Of a stretch of DNA of 64,000 nt, positions 38,907-51,573 are shown piece by piece (position 1 is the first letter of the stretch; each line of letters begins with the position of its first letter). The notes under the pieces were generated by a model, which saw only the letters and a program-made list of their open reading frames with translations, was not told the DNA's origin and ran no database searches. The DNA is from Membranipora membranacea (Eukaryota; Bryozoa; Gymnolaemata; Cheilostomatida; Membraniporidae), in the NCBI GenBank assembly GCA_914767715.1, contig OU612073.1, forward strand, positions 16,180,001 through 16,244,000, given 5' to 3'. Position numbers and translations under genes: made by a program.

Positions 38907-39989
38907 CTGAAACAAAAAGCGACAAACTAGACTTTTAAAAATGTTTTGTTCAGTATAAACACGCTACCTCAGAATTTTTCTGGTTTTACCGAAATTCTAT
39001 ATCAAGCTTTTCTGAAGATTGTTTGATATTTATTACAAAAAATTCACACTGTCGTATAGATATAAAGAGGAGAAGCAATCCAATTTTATCTCCGAAGTGT
39101 TGTTATTTGATTCTCTGCTAGCCCTGCTTACTGTGGTGTTATATTCCATAATTCCATAAAAAATTCACAGGCCCAATTTGTATGCATTTTTATTCCACAC
39201 AAGGTTTTTCTTTTGAAATTATCATTGTCAATAAAGGGCTTCCATTTACAGGTAGTGGCTAAAATCAAGCTTAAATATTACACAACAAACAGCCAGATTT
39301 ATGAAGACTGCATTGCAAATAAGAATTATAACAATATTCACCTCATGTCCTGTGATTATCTTCTTCATACAACAGGAACCTTGTCAAGCAACGCCTTGAT
39401 ATGGGGAGTAGTTAGGTTACTGGTTACACTATGCATATGATTCCTGACAATCACAGCTCTATCTATATCATAACAGGAGTAGTGGTGTTCAGATCTGCAA
39501 AGACAGAAAAATGATGTTCATGATTGGGTTACGAGTAAACCTACCAGCACCAAAAGTATTCAGACATAAAACCGACTCCAACTTGATATCTGGAATATAT
39601 CTCATAGGGTGTGTTAATCTTCTGCAATTGCCGCATCAATTTTATTCATGGCAGATATTGTGAACAATATGCACCTTGAATAATAAAATACAACTTTCAA
39701 ATACCTTGTTTCAATGATATTATAGAAATAACAGGGAGGGGTCACCTTTACTAACCAGCCAACTTGCGGCAATATCACATAGCATCTAAAGCTGGAAAAC
39801 CTAGCCATGGGCTATCATGTTCAAGCTAGGCTAGGATCCTCAGGTGACTTAAAACCACCAAAGCCTAAATACTCTACCGAAACTGCCAAATGTAGCCAAT
39901 CTTAGTAAGCAGTAACAATTATACTTACCAAACAGGGTCCGGAATCTGGATATAGAGACTCGTTTGCATAGGCTCATATAGATATGCGT

Positions 39990-40560
39990 GAGCGTGTCTT
40001 GAAATGGGTGGTTGCATCTTTGAGATGCAGAGGGGAATTCTCGTGATGCAAGGCCTGTCTCCAGATGCTTAAGGTCCTCTCAAGATGCATCGGGTCGTCT
40101 TCAGATGCATTGGGTTATCTTCAGGTGTGTGGTGGTATCTTCAATTTGCCTGGTTTAGATGCATAGAATTGTCTCACGATGCATGGGAGTGTCTTTAGAT
40201 GCGTATGCCCATCATTAGATGCGTGGGACTCTTTTGAGACATCTTGGCTATTAGTGAAATGCCTTGTTCAGCCTTGAGATTCATAGGATTGTCTTGAAAT
40301 GTGTAGCTCATTCGTGAGACGCTTAGGCCGTTATTGAGATGCGTAGGTGTGTCTTAAGATGCGTGGGCACGTTGTGAGAAGCGTAGGTCAATCTTGAGAT
40401 GCATATCTAGAGATTTGCATGCTGTTCTTGAGCACTTGGGTGTGGCTTGAGATGTGGTGTATTAAGGAGCAAAGGCTTATCTTGAAACGCATGAGCCCAT
40501 CTTCGAATGTCTACAGAAGCTTCTCGAGATGTGTAGGCTGTTCTTAAAAAGCCGTATTTG
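39990..40560. repeat. 20-bp minisatellite, ancient decayed array
   Basis: About 28 imperfect units of the form cttgagatgcgtaggNNgt, clearly related to and in the same orientation as the array at 34139. The left flanks of the two arrays also match (cagtaac, cagggtc, gctcata in order). Minus-strand donor GTAAGTATAA lies near 39925 and acceptor tatttttcag near 40594. Confidence 0.8.
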
Positions 40561-41139
40561 AGATTAGTTAACTCATCTCGACACCGAGCAGACCTGAAAA
40601 ATAAATATAGGAACTTCTTCAAAAGGCTGCAACAGCACATTTCTCTACACCATCAGTCTCTCTAAACAAGCTCACAGGTACCATCAGAAGTTATTATTAT
40701 ACACAAAACTTTAATTGTCATCAGCAATTTGATATTTTCAAATGTTTTCATTATGTGAAAAAAACACAATGTCAAAATGAATAATGAGCAATGGTGCTTT
40801 GCAGGTAGAAAGTCAATCATCTCGTGCCAATTGGTTTTATGAATTAGATGAGAAAACTTGTGTTGATGATTCCAACTTTACATGTATAATAAGCAGGACG
40901 AGCCAACACCTGGCGAATTACTAATACCAAACAAAACAATGTATTACAATGACAATGACAAGACTAAACAAAACTCGTATGCAATATCCCATTGATACAA
41001 GTGGGCCAACAAATACTCTCCTATCAGTAAAAAGCATATGTCCCTCCAGTAAACATTATCAGTAGATACTCACCATACCAATAAATGGATGTCTCTCTCC
41101 GGCCTGTCCTGTCCAAGTAGCGCTGGGATCAGACCAGTA

Positions 41140-43284
41140 GCGTGCTCAGTTGACGTATTTGCTTATGTACTGAAGTTTACCAGTCGTGAAAGCTTCATTC
41201 ACTGTATTGAATTTTGGGCGGTGTTTATTAGGTGATTACTATATAAATTGCTGCTTGCACCATTGGGATAGCTGAAAGCTTGAAGATTTTCAAGCAAAAT
41301 AAGGCTTGTCTTTGTTACGTGACGATGCAAGCTGAAGATTTAAAAGTACCAATGTCAGAGTTGCAAGGCTACCAGCAAATATTCAAGTATAGAAAAGGGT
41401 TTTTATTTTGTCGACAGTAAAATATTGTAGTTCAAATAATAATAAGCACAAATATTCATCCTCTGATCAGGGGATTTAAACAAATATTCTATTTAACAAC
41501 AATATCATTTCTGGTTAGTACTCATTAATAGCCGTTACCTTGTTCAAAATATGTTCATCGAAACCAGCTGTGCTTCAACAGGGCATAAGCTTTGTGATTT
41601 AAAATATGATTTCCATGACAAACTTTTGATGCTTTTACGCTGCTTTTGTTGGACCAGCTACTCCACCATGACATTGCCACTGGCTAGAAAATATTTGATC
41701 CAATTAGCCTACCAGCCAAGCAGATTTGCTGGAGCAGAGTTGCTATCATCAGAAACTTACGGAATTATCAACATTAGAATCTCAGATATATATATTAAAT
41801 GCATGTCTGTGAAATTTCTGGTCGCCGCACCTACACAGCACTTGCCCAGACTATTGGATGGTCATACCACACACACAAAAAATGCCTACCAATCACAGTG
41901 GGCTATGTCTTATTAAAAGACACAATGTTTCATTCTGGTGTCTTCTGGACTATAAACTTGATCCAAATGTTCTTCACGCAAATATTATCACTATTTATAA
42001 AGCTTCATGGTCAAGCTTTTAAATTGATACAATAAAATAACTGCAAATGCAGATTGTGTAGTAGCATTTTAGATTAACCAAAGCCAAAGTGAATTAACAA
42101 AGTGGCACTTTTTATCAATCTCATGAAAATCAAGACCATGTACTTACAGTAAAGTGAGTGAAGCATCAAAGCAGTAAAACAAATCGTTGGAAAAATATGC
42201 ATAACCTCTCTGTATACTCTCTATACACTGCCCTTGATAGACAGTTTTCTGAGCTCTGATTTAGGCCTCCATTCGGTGTTGTCCTCTCTCCCGTTTGGTA
42301 CTTTTAACCCACGCCGCATAGGAAAAACGTGCTGAAAAGAGGGTTATCTTGAAAACCGCTTATAAAAGGATAAAAATTATTTTTGATTCAGAATCTGCAA
42401 CATTGAAAACTCATATAGACATAGTTTGGGAAATAATTTTAGTATTTGGATAGTCAATTATAGCTTTTTCTGCCTGTTTTGCTGACAATTTGGCAGAATA
42501 TTTCATGATTCTTGCCACTAAAATTAAGATTTATCTACATTCAAGCCTCCAATGATTTGGAAACCCTGTCTCACTTATTAAGATAACCATATTGAAATAA
42601 ATTGTATCCTGGAGACATGGCCACAAGGAGATTTTGCATCCTTAAAACTTTGGCACGCTTGGTATTTGCCGCCTGGAAACTTTGTCACATAAACTCAGAT
42701 AGGATGCACCAGATAGTCATCAAATATACGGTTGCAGTATTTCAATAACATAATATGTAAGAGAAAACAAAATATTTTGAATGAAGAGAAGTAATCTATA
42801 TATAACTGGCCTTGGGGTAATGGGGTTTGACAAGTGTGATAATATTGCTGGAAAACGGCGTTGTACACAAGAGGCTAAGTCTTCAACTTGCATAGGCTTT
42901 GAAATAGGGAAAAATTCATGTTAACAAGATTTGGTGCTTGGTACCATGAATCAACCACCCAAGCAGTCAGAGGCCTCAATGTGAATATCTCACCAATACA
43001 AGGCTAATCAAAATCGCAAATGTCAACGATCTACTCATGGAAACTTCAAGGGAAATCTGTAAATGTAAGTGAAGCAATTGCAGTGTTGGAAATCAACTTC
43101 CCATAAGAGTTTACAAGGAATACCATGTCAGTATTTATTTCAAATTTATTAATCAACATTTATTTCAGCTAGTAAATAATAATGATATTTAGTTTTATGA
43201 AACTAAGCAGGAGGAAATCAGCAACGAAAGGATGCTCAATACTGTTAAAAGCATAATGCTGACGTTCTTTATCATTGAATTCAG
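41140..43284. other. Spacer between the array and the first WSC-PAN gene
   Basis: Apart from the truncated MITE nothing is recognised. The plus frame at 41551-41916 has no domain or coding bias that I can see. Several AATAAA hexamers on the minus strand (about 43133-43170) could serve the adjacent gene. Confidence 0.4.
42240..42575. mobile_element. Truncated copy of the foldback MITE
   Basis: Starts TA-gacagttttctgagctc and follows the inverted right arm of the 35697-36203 element through to the central ccctgtctca, then stops. The second arm is missing. Confidence 0.82.
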
Positions 43285-45864
43285 TCAGATCAGTCCCTGT
43301 GTGATGAACATGGAGTAGCAAACCTCCTGAGAATTTCCATCATTGATGCTAGAGTTCCAGTTTACAAACCAGAATAAGGTACATAATGGATCTTCTTGAT
43401 GGATGCTGAACGCTTTACACTCTGTGTGTTGTTTGGTACACATATAAGAGCATGTCTCATATGATCTGGTAGTATACTTCTTCATTACAGAACCTCCACA
43501 TCCACCAATCAGAGCCTTTTCATATCTTACATGAGTTATCGGTGGAACTATGGTTGTCTCTGTGAAAATAAAATCGTCATTAGACCATATTGCATAAGTG
43601 TATCATTGTATTGGTGAAGGAGGGGGCATAGTTGGTTCGATCCCTGTCCTTAGCTAGCAAGTGATGAAAATGAGAGGTTCGAATTAACTTGCAGTTAATA
43701 GACTACTTGGATGTTCAACACAAGGTATGCTTTGAACTGCCTACAAACTAGAGCAAATTGGCACAAATATTGCAGCCTCCCAGTCAAGGCATCCCTATTT
43801 TGCATCTCGCCTTCTCGAGGCTAAACACGGAAAATGGGAAGGTCTTTCATATGTGCACTCTGTTAAAATAGATTTGAGAGAACCACAAACACCACTTCAC
43901 AAATATACAGGTTAAAGTTGTATGTGTTTTTTTGCCACTTTGTTAAACACAACTCACTGATTTCATATACACTAATTGTCCATACTCCTCCACAAACTTG
44001 ATACACATCTCCATAACAAGTTCTCCCGCACTCACTCTCAGTTTCTGCTACTCCATGCCTATTAAAAAACTCATCTCCGCAATGACATTCCCTTCCTACC
44101 TCTAGACCTGCATATTGGTATCCTGTAATCCAAACCTCAAATATTTAATTAAAAAAAATCAATGCTGAAATATTGCACAGGGGCTATTCAAAAACACGGT
44201 TCGGCTAGCATCATATAACTATTTCCTTTATTCTGCATTACCAGTTAAGAGTTTAAAGCTACAGTAACGCTATTGGGATTGTGATATTTGCCCGGGTAAA
44301 AAAATGGCGAATCACATGCCAAATATAATACTAAGGTTTTCCACAACTTGAGGTCACAATGGTCCGAATTTAAGCATTCATACATATTTATATGTTATGG
44401 GAGACCTTCGTGGTTGAGAAGATTTATTTTGTTTTTCTAGTAAAGCTGTTAATTTCAACTGTGCCAATTGAATATTTAAGAGAAAATGCTATGGTGCCCT
44501 AATTACACTGAGACCTTCAATATGATACCAAATACGGAAAGCGCTACTATAGCTTTAAGTATCCGGATATTGAAAGAATTTCATCTGCATTCTTTGGGGG
44601 GTACTGTACTTTGCCAGGGGATCAAAGACTCAACTATTAGGATTTCACTTGACCGATATTATTGGGTGGACTGACCATATTCAGCACATTTGCAGAACCC
44701 AGTCTGGCTTTGCTCCGGAAATATCAATATTGTATTGGCAGAGGTGAAGCATTTAAGTTTTATCGCAAGTTTATGTTTTGTCATCTCAGATATTTTTATT
44801 CTCCAGAAAGAGCCTTCAGGCTTATAGCAAATACACAAGTTCCAATACACCTGAATCCAATCAGTTATTAACAACCGTACATACATTTAAATTTGCATTG
44901 TCTAACTAATTGTTTTCATTGAATTGATGTTGGTTTTTTCGGGCTCTTTTTTGCACATAAGAGAGAACATCTTTGGATGATGGTTGATGCTAAAAACATG
45001 TTTAGGATATATATTCGTTGCATTGCACACATTGTATGAGGATTTGTTCTCGGACTACAACTTTCACTTCCTTGCAATGGAACACTACAGGAAAACAATT
45101 AACTGATTATTATATGCTAGAACCAATCAATCACAAACGTTACCAAAATACATCGTTGTAATGATACTTGAGTAACTTCAATCCCTCTTAGCTTCATCAG
45201 TAAATCAAGGCCGAAACGGTCTTGCAGTCTACTCCCTATGCAAATGTTACGCAAAAACGAATAATGTATGGCTGACCATAACATGCATTGTTCTGTTTGT
45301 AGTATTTGATTAGCTAAGCTAGAAATGAAGGATGCATTACCAGTTAATATCTCTAAATTTACCTACCGATCATTATTTTACATCTTCGACATTTCGATAG
45401 CAAACTGATATCACTTTTTATTGTATAGTAAAAACTTATTCTTACCATTCGAAAAGCAATGACGTAGGCATAGGTGGATGCTCATTCTGAGAGAAGACAG
45501 CATAACCTTAGGCAAAGCTCTGGAATCATGTCTATCAATGTAGCAGCCAAGGTATCTTCCCTGTAGTTCTCCCTCTCCAGCAGATCCATCTATGCAATAC
45601 GTTGGAACATAATAAGAATGGATCCATAGTTCATATTTAGCAAATTGAGAATTGTCTATCTTATAGACAAAACATTCCAGCAGAAAATGCATGTTTCTAA
45701 AGGCGAGGTTGCAGACAATGAACCTTGGAAATTTTCAGCAGTTAATGGTCCTGTATGTATTGTAATTTCACTGTAACAAAGTTCTCTACGCAATTATTTT
45801 ACTTACATAGGAGGTCGTGCAGATTTATTGTAATCCAAAAGAGTAATTTCATGCTCTTCAGCAT
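43285..45864 (-). CDS. Secreted WSC-PAN protein, paralogue A
   Basis: Four exons, read high to low: 45864-45807, 45589-45446, 44122-43958, 43559-43285. Total 642 nt, 213 residues plus TGA. Exon 1 is a signal peptide (MLKSMKLLFWITINL). Exons 2-3 form one WSC domain: GRYLGCYIDRH, CLRHCFSNG, GYQYAGLEVGRECHCGDE, and CGGVWTISVYEI at the end; WSC domains bind carbohydrate. Exon 4 is a PAN/apple-like domain (CGGSVMKKYTTRSYETCSYM, ECKAFSIHQ, CTLFWF, EVCYSMF). Introns are all phase 1. No membrane anchor, so it is probably a secreted lectin-like or matrix protein. It pairs with paralogue B at 61.8 kb. Confidence 0.88.
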
Positions 45865-45869
45865 TTTCA

Positions 45870-48838
45870 ACACCTAAGCCCAACCGTCTACCTCTCTTGA
45901 AACTCAACCGGAGAAAACGGGTACCTAAACACCAGATAGATTGGATATTGATCTTGCAAAGCAATTTATCTCCACACAAAAGTAATTAATGCATCAACAG
46001 AAATAAAGCTGTTTATCATGGGCCGTGGAATAGAGCATTGATTTGCCAGCTCTCTTTCGAGTTTAGACATACATTTTTAAAACTGCGGAATAATGTGAAT
46101 GTAGACACACAAATTCAGTGTACCAGGTATAAAACTGTAGTCAATCTAAAAATTGTTGGGGCAAGAGTTTATGTAAATTCAGCATCCCACAGGTAAACCT
46201 CCAAGGAAGATGCTGAAGGTCCTAGGTGAGCTCTCCAGAGAGGTTATGGGCAATGAAAAGCACTCTCTTGCTTGGCCTCTACATTAGGAGTTGGACTTGT
46301 CCCATCATATCATTCTGGTTTATCGAAAACTAGCAAATATAAAATAAAATAATAAATAAATAAATAATAAATAATACAAAAAAATTAATGTGAAAACATG
46401 ACGAAAACATGGTGAACTAAATCGATGCCTAGGTGAAATGAAATGTGATGTATTTTTCAAGGAAATCTTATTCAGACTCATGCCTGGAACCACTTAGGAA
46501 ATGAAAATGATGAAACCTACAACAAGATGAATGAAGTTTCATTCCCATTTCCTATTGGCATTATTCATTTCATAAGATGGCAGTAGAGATAATCCATAGT
46601 ATGTACATTTGTAGTTTTATCAATTTATATTTGGTTTTCATGCAAACTGAAATATTATTTCTTCTTTTCATAAACGGAAATTGATCCCTTGATATTAACA
46701 ATTGTCACGATATAAGTGTAACACTCAGAGGTGTTCTGAATCTTGATGATACAATTCTGGGATTGAGAGAATACAGCTTACCAGGAGGGAATATCTGAAC
46801 CGTTGTCTCCTCTTTTTATATAAACTTTAACTACCTAAGGCAGCATAGCTCATTGTTCATAGTCCTCGGCTGCTTATTCACCAAAGTAAGCACCCAACTT
46901 ACCTAGATTAGCATCAAGGCCGAACATATTACTGTGAGAATATGAATCTCCTTCTTTTAACTATCTCATCCGTTCTGATAGCTCTTCGTAATGTTGGAAA
47001 GAATAAGGGCTTCTATCAATGATAAGGGTTATAAAACTAATTTACTCTGCAAAACTCTTATCTTGTGTTGTTTATTGTAAGAGTTTTGTAAACCAATTTC
47101 TGAAGAATCTTGCTGTTAATAATATTTCTACTTATCATTTTCAGAGTGAATTCAAGGGAGAATATTGTTTTGCCACACAAAACATTGTTTCAAGATTTTG
47201 CTGCTTTCAGCTACACTAGCTCTCACTTTAAAATTTATAGGAACTTAGTTTCAAGGGTAAAGTTTTGCTCATTGGGCTTGGTTTATTAAATTAGGGGCAA
47301 ACTCTTGAATTATGAAGTGTCACTTCAACCAAACTGGGAGGATTTGAGAACATCATCCAACACGTCGTATCTGACACAGTGATTTAGTTTCTATCAACAT
47401 ACATTCTATGTTTCTATTGTTTCTATAGAGGCTAAAACGGCTTAAACTTCTGCTAGAAAGTATCTCTGCTACAATTTTTAACCATGATTAGATACTCACA
47501 GTTTATTTTTTCTTGGATGATCAGGAAATTGTCATTATTATCATATCAAATTGCAAAATGAGAAGAAAGCATGGTGCGTGATTCATCTTAATTACATGTG
47601 TTTGCAAATAAATTCAACATCATGATAATATAGTTGAAACAAACATATCCTTGTGCCATATCAAAGGAAAGCGTTGATGATTCCTCTTCTCCACATTAAC
47701 CTTACTCAACTGTTGTTGTCAATCTCTTAGCTGATGACTTGAGATTACTTTGGTTTATTACTGCTTTGTCATGACTGTCTGGTAGGAGCATCAATGGAGA
47801 CTTCACATAGGTGTTGACTTTGTTTGACACCACCAGTGGTTAAATGGTGTCATATATTTGATTGAATTTCTTTTTTCTTGTATTGAAAACTGTTTACCAT
47901 GAACAGATTCATTAACATTGATGCATAATATGATTTTCACCGGAACATTCTGATGAAGAAAAATGTTGATCAACATTTTTATTATCGTGATGAATTTTCT
48001 AATCATTTATATCAGATTTTATGAATGTTAGAAAGTTTCACTTTTGTTTGAACTCGGAGTACGAAATTTCGTATAAAATGAGTTTGCTCTGTTGGGTTTT
48101 AATAAATTTCATGATATTATATGCCTGTTTGACTGAAATATTTAAATTTAGCTAGGAACAGGAGTGACGTTAGTAGCTCCTTTCTATGATCTGTGAAGTC
48201 TTTAGACAATATATCAAACCATATCATTATTGCAGTAAAAGGTGCTAACAATTTTTAAGCATGATTGTTTATTCTACAAATAGTGCTGTTTTGATTACTG
48301 GACACTTGATTAGGTTATATCCTCAACCATTCAAAGGGTTTATTCTGGCACAATTCTGCTCACCAGTGTAGTCACAGCCAGAAGTGACATCCACTTAACT
48401 TATGTTACTCGGTATTCAAGTTGGCCTCTTGTTATTTTCTCTAGACACTCAAGTTAAGAGGTATGAGGTGAAACACATTGTCATTATATTTGGTTCATAT
48501 CACTGGCAATGCTGCAATTTGGCAAAATAGTTTTGTTGATTGGTTATAATTTTTCCGCCAATATAACATGTAACAGCTTGATTGGTTGAGATGAAACCAC
48601 AATGGAGTTGCATTATAGTATTGGGATTATTTAAGTCAACATTGATTGTGCAATTGAATACTTATAACTTGTTTAAGACTGAAATTTTTGTAGGTGTGAA
48701 TTGAGAGATACATCTTGACGGGATCTTATCATCATATATCATTTATGAAAAGCAGGTAGCATTAATATTAATCAATTTTTACTTATTGCTCCACATGGTT
48801 ATTCATTCTCTATTTTTATTATTAATTTTATTGCTCAG
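45870..48838. other. Spacer upstream of WSC-PAN A
   Basis: AT-rich DNA. A minus-strand acceptor-like gtgtttag near 45930 suggests a 5' untranslated exon boundary just before the start codon. Otherwise only short chance frames. Confidence 0.4.
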
Positions 48839-48960
48839 GTGGATCCGCTGAAGATAGAGAAGTACACGGTAGATACATTGGCTGTTACAAAGATGAAAAA
48901 CAACAACGGGCTTTGCCTGGAGAACCATTAATAAGCCCTTCAGCCATTAATATTAAAATT
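48839..48960 (+). pseudogene. Orphan WSC exon fragment
   Basis: After an acceptor (attgctcag, nearly the same as in paralogue B) the frame reads GSAEDREVHGRYIGCYKDE and QQRALPGEPLISPS, matching exon 2 of the WSC-PAN genes but on the opposite strand. The match ends before the CxxxC part; AT-rich sequence and a palindrome follow. No partner exons were found, so it is a broken copy. Confidence 0.75.
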
Positions 48961-48980
48961 TTTTTCAGGAGACAAGCATC

Positions 48981-49105
48981 TGTTAGAGACTCTAACAAAT
49001 TTGTTAGAGTCTCTAACAAATTGTTAGAGTAGAGAATATTAACATAAGCCTCAGATCCACTCAAGGATTTTTCAGTGAAGCTTATGAGTGGATCGGAGGC
49101 TTGTG
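48981..49105. repeat. Adjacent palindromes
   Basis: 48981-49020 is a palindrome of gttagagactctaac and its repeats. 49045-49105 carries an 18-bp inverted repeat (aagcctcagatccactca and its near inverse). They lie directly after the orphan WSC exon and may mark its rearrangement breakpoint. Confidence 0.6.
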
Positions 49106-49109
49106 GTGG

Positions 49110-50832
49110 TGGTTTTGGCCTCAGCTATTTCAGCATGTGATTGGATCTTTGGCTTGAGTTGAGGTGGTGGTCTGGCTAGGCCACAGCTACGCTTTAGAAT
49201 GTCTGACTTGACTTGAGGCCCTAAGGCTGCCAACAAGCTTCAGGTTCACTCACAAATCTTTTGCAGAATTCAGTCATGGGTATCTGGGAGCCTGGGAGAT
49301 CAGACATAGTAAACATTTCAAAAGCCCATTATCAACCCATTGGTTGGGTGGTTGATAAGATTCCGTGACAACTCGAAAATGCAATTTCAAAAATCAAACC
49401 ACAAACACCATTTTTGAAATGAACATTTTCGAAGTGTCCCTATACCGGTTGATAGTAGACTTTTGCAATATGTTGTGTACTATGTCTGATCCAGCAGGTG
49501 CCCATGATGACTGCAGTGGGTCTGACTCTGAGGCTGTGTTGTGACCATGATTGATAGCTATGACTATGATGGCCAAGTGGTGGTTCTGTGGGGTTCTGTT
49601 GACAGTCTCAATCAATCAACACAACAATAAAATCAATGAATCAACAACAAGCAATCAATCAACCACCAACCATCATCATCAATAATGAAATGATGATCAT
49701 GATGATGATGATGAAAAAAAAACAAAAACAGACTGGTGTGCTTGCTTTGCTTTGTTGCTAAATATGCATATTGATGAGAGGATTGGAGGGATAAAAGTCA
49801 AGGGACTTTCTTGGTAACAATATATACAGAGCAATACTCCAGAGATTTGGGTAGCATTAGGGTAGCATGAGGAAGTTTTTAGGGAGAAAAGATTTGCTCT
49901 ATCTGTATATTCCTGTAACTTCGTTGCATCCCAAAGTATTAATTAAGATGCCCTTGGAATGTCAATAGACAACAAAAAGTCTACTGGTTTCATATTAAAA
50001 TTTTACTTTTACGTCCAGTGACAAAGAGAGGACAACTAATAATAATAACAGAAAAAGAAGACGATTCCTCATTACTTGATTCGAGGGTGGAACCTTTTTC
50101 CCAACACTCTAACCATCCTTGCCTCTTACATTCGAGAGTTCGAGATAGTTAAATACGCCTATGCATTCTGCCCTAAAGAAGTTGGAAGCTATGATGTGTG
50201 GGCTTCTATAGTTAAATCTAGGAAGCATGATTAACTCCATACATTTGCTTCATTTTACCACAATAAGTATTGCTCTCAATATCAATTTTATGTGCCTATT
50301 TCTAGAATTTCTTGATGCGTGATCACAGAACTTATATTCTGATCCAAATTCAGTTTCGTTTATTTCAAGGGAAAATAAGTTCGTTTTTTTAACTTTCCAT
50401 TCATAAATCACATCACTTATTTTTATATCAAAAATTTTGTATGCCTTAATCTCATCCTTACCTATTTAACCTGTCTTTCAAGAATAGTCTGCCAAATATA
50501 GTTTTATATTTACGCTGAACTAATGTAAGCTGATTCACCTGACTAAGCCAGCAGTTGCAACCCAGCCGGCAAGGCTTAGCCAGCAACCTTTTGAAGAGGT
50601 TGCCAATGGGCAGATATTTTGTTGGCCAATATTCTCTGACATCACCTGTCTTTGATAGGTATGCCAGAGGGAGCCACATATCCCAATTTCCCAGCAACAG
50701 ATAAAAGTGGTTTCAGATGCTTCTGCTTTTATACTTTATTTTCTTGCCGTTGGAGATTGCAGAAATAATTTTCTGGACTGACAAAGCTTAGCTAACACTT
50801 AAATTATAATGCATTTACCATCTATTAGTATG
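49110..50832. other. Spacer left of the BEL element
   Basis: A tRNA-like SINE head may lie on the minus strand at about 50070-50131 (ggatggttagagtgttggg, then a B-box-like stretch). The minus frame 50697-50458 has no recognised domain. Confidence 0.35.
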
Positions 50833-51522
50833 TGTATTCGGATAATTACTTGGCTATCAAATCCTGTTACAAGTTGTGACTAATGTAACTCAAAGCTTTT
50901 GTGCTTTTACTGAGCAAGTATAATTACAACTGGTCAAGCAGTGTATGTTCAACCATCAGAGAGCTGTGAGGTGTTTTATTTTGTCTCACCATTTTACAAT
51001 CTACCTATTCATAATGGAATATATCTATCTGATTACGAGATGAGACTATTATGCTATACACACTCAATGTTATTGTAAGTAAAGATCATCATTGATTAAT
51101 ATATTTCAGCATTCAATTAGATTCCTTTGTTTTGACTGACTTATGAACTGTTTGATTGTCAAAATAATTATCCTCTTTATTGTAATTTGCAATGTGTAAT
51201 GAAGACTAGGAAAATGGTTCAACACCTATCTTATCAGGTTTATTTTTATAGAGAGCACAACCATCACTCGCTCATCACACCGCACAGCTAACATACACCC
51301 AAATCTGCAGGGTTAGAGTCTCATAAGGTCATAATTTGTAAGTTCATATTAACCGTTTTTGATTATATTATAATGATTGTTTTATGCCAAACCTGCTCTG
51401 TTTATGTAATATCGTATAATTTTGAACGTTTATAGAATCTTATCATAACAATTGTCATTTTTATACAGGTTACGATATCAATACAATCAGTTAACTTTTA
51501 CGACAAGACCTATCCTGCAACA
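50833..51522 (+). repeat. 5' LTR of the BEL element
   Basis: 690 bp, starting tgtattcggat and ending cctgcaaca. It must contain the promoter; TATA-like AT-rich stretches are present but none is decisive. The sequence after it (gtaacaaattattgacgg) would hold the primer-binding site; I could not match it to a tRNA end. Confidence 0.93.
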
Positions 51523-51573
51523 GTAACAAATTATTGACGGATGCTGGAGTAGTATATCCAGCCATACTCAGAC

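Larger units (their letters stand above)
31190..41140 (-). repeat. Degenerate array of multi-kb cassettes with exon-like blocks
   Basis: Four short sequence families recur in related order: block 1 (35028-35079, 37714-37760, 41074-41122), block 2 (32322-32457, 33541-33644, 36988-37106, 38798-38906), block 3 (about 31739-31890, 32709-32852, 35463-35589, 38264-38396, 39344-39497) and block 4 (ending at about 31285, 35180, 37920). On the minus strand most start after a pyrimidine tract plus AG and end before GTGAGT, GTAAGC or GTTAGC. Flanking intron-like sequence is also shared: catcaacaactgcactaccg occurs near 34702 and 37338. The left cassette (31.2-35.1 kb) aligns by order with 37.8-41.1 kb at an offset of about 6.0-6.6 kb. 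Block lengths are not constant modulo three, so a non-coding or decayed spliced gene is likelier than a conserved protein. Confidence 0.65.

Noticed and set aside
32743-39440. Individual short frames inside the cassette array as separate genes
   Set aside because: They do not recur in register between copies of the same block.
41551-41916. 121-residue plus-strand frame
   Set aside because: Length is possible by chance and no motif is visible.
43615-43830. Another tRNA-derived SINE in WSC-PAN A intron 3
   Set aside because: A ggttcgat-like motif is present, but A and B boxes are not correctly spaced.
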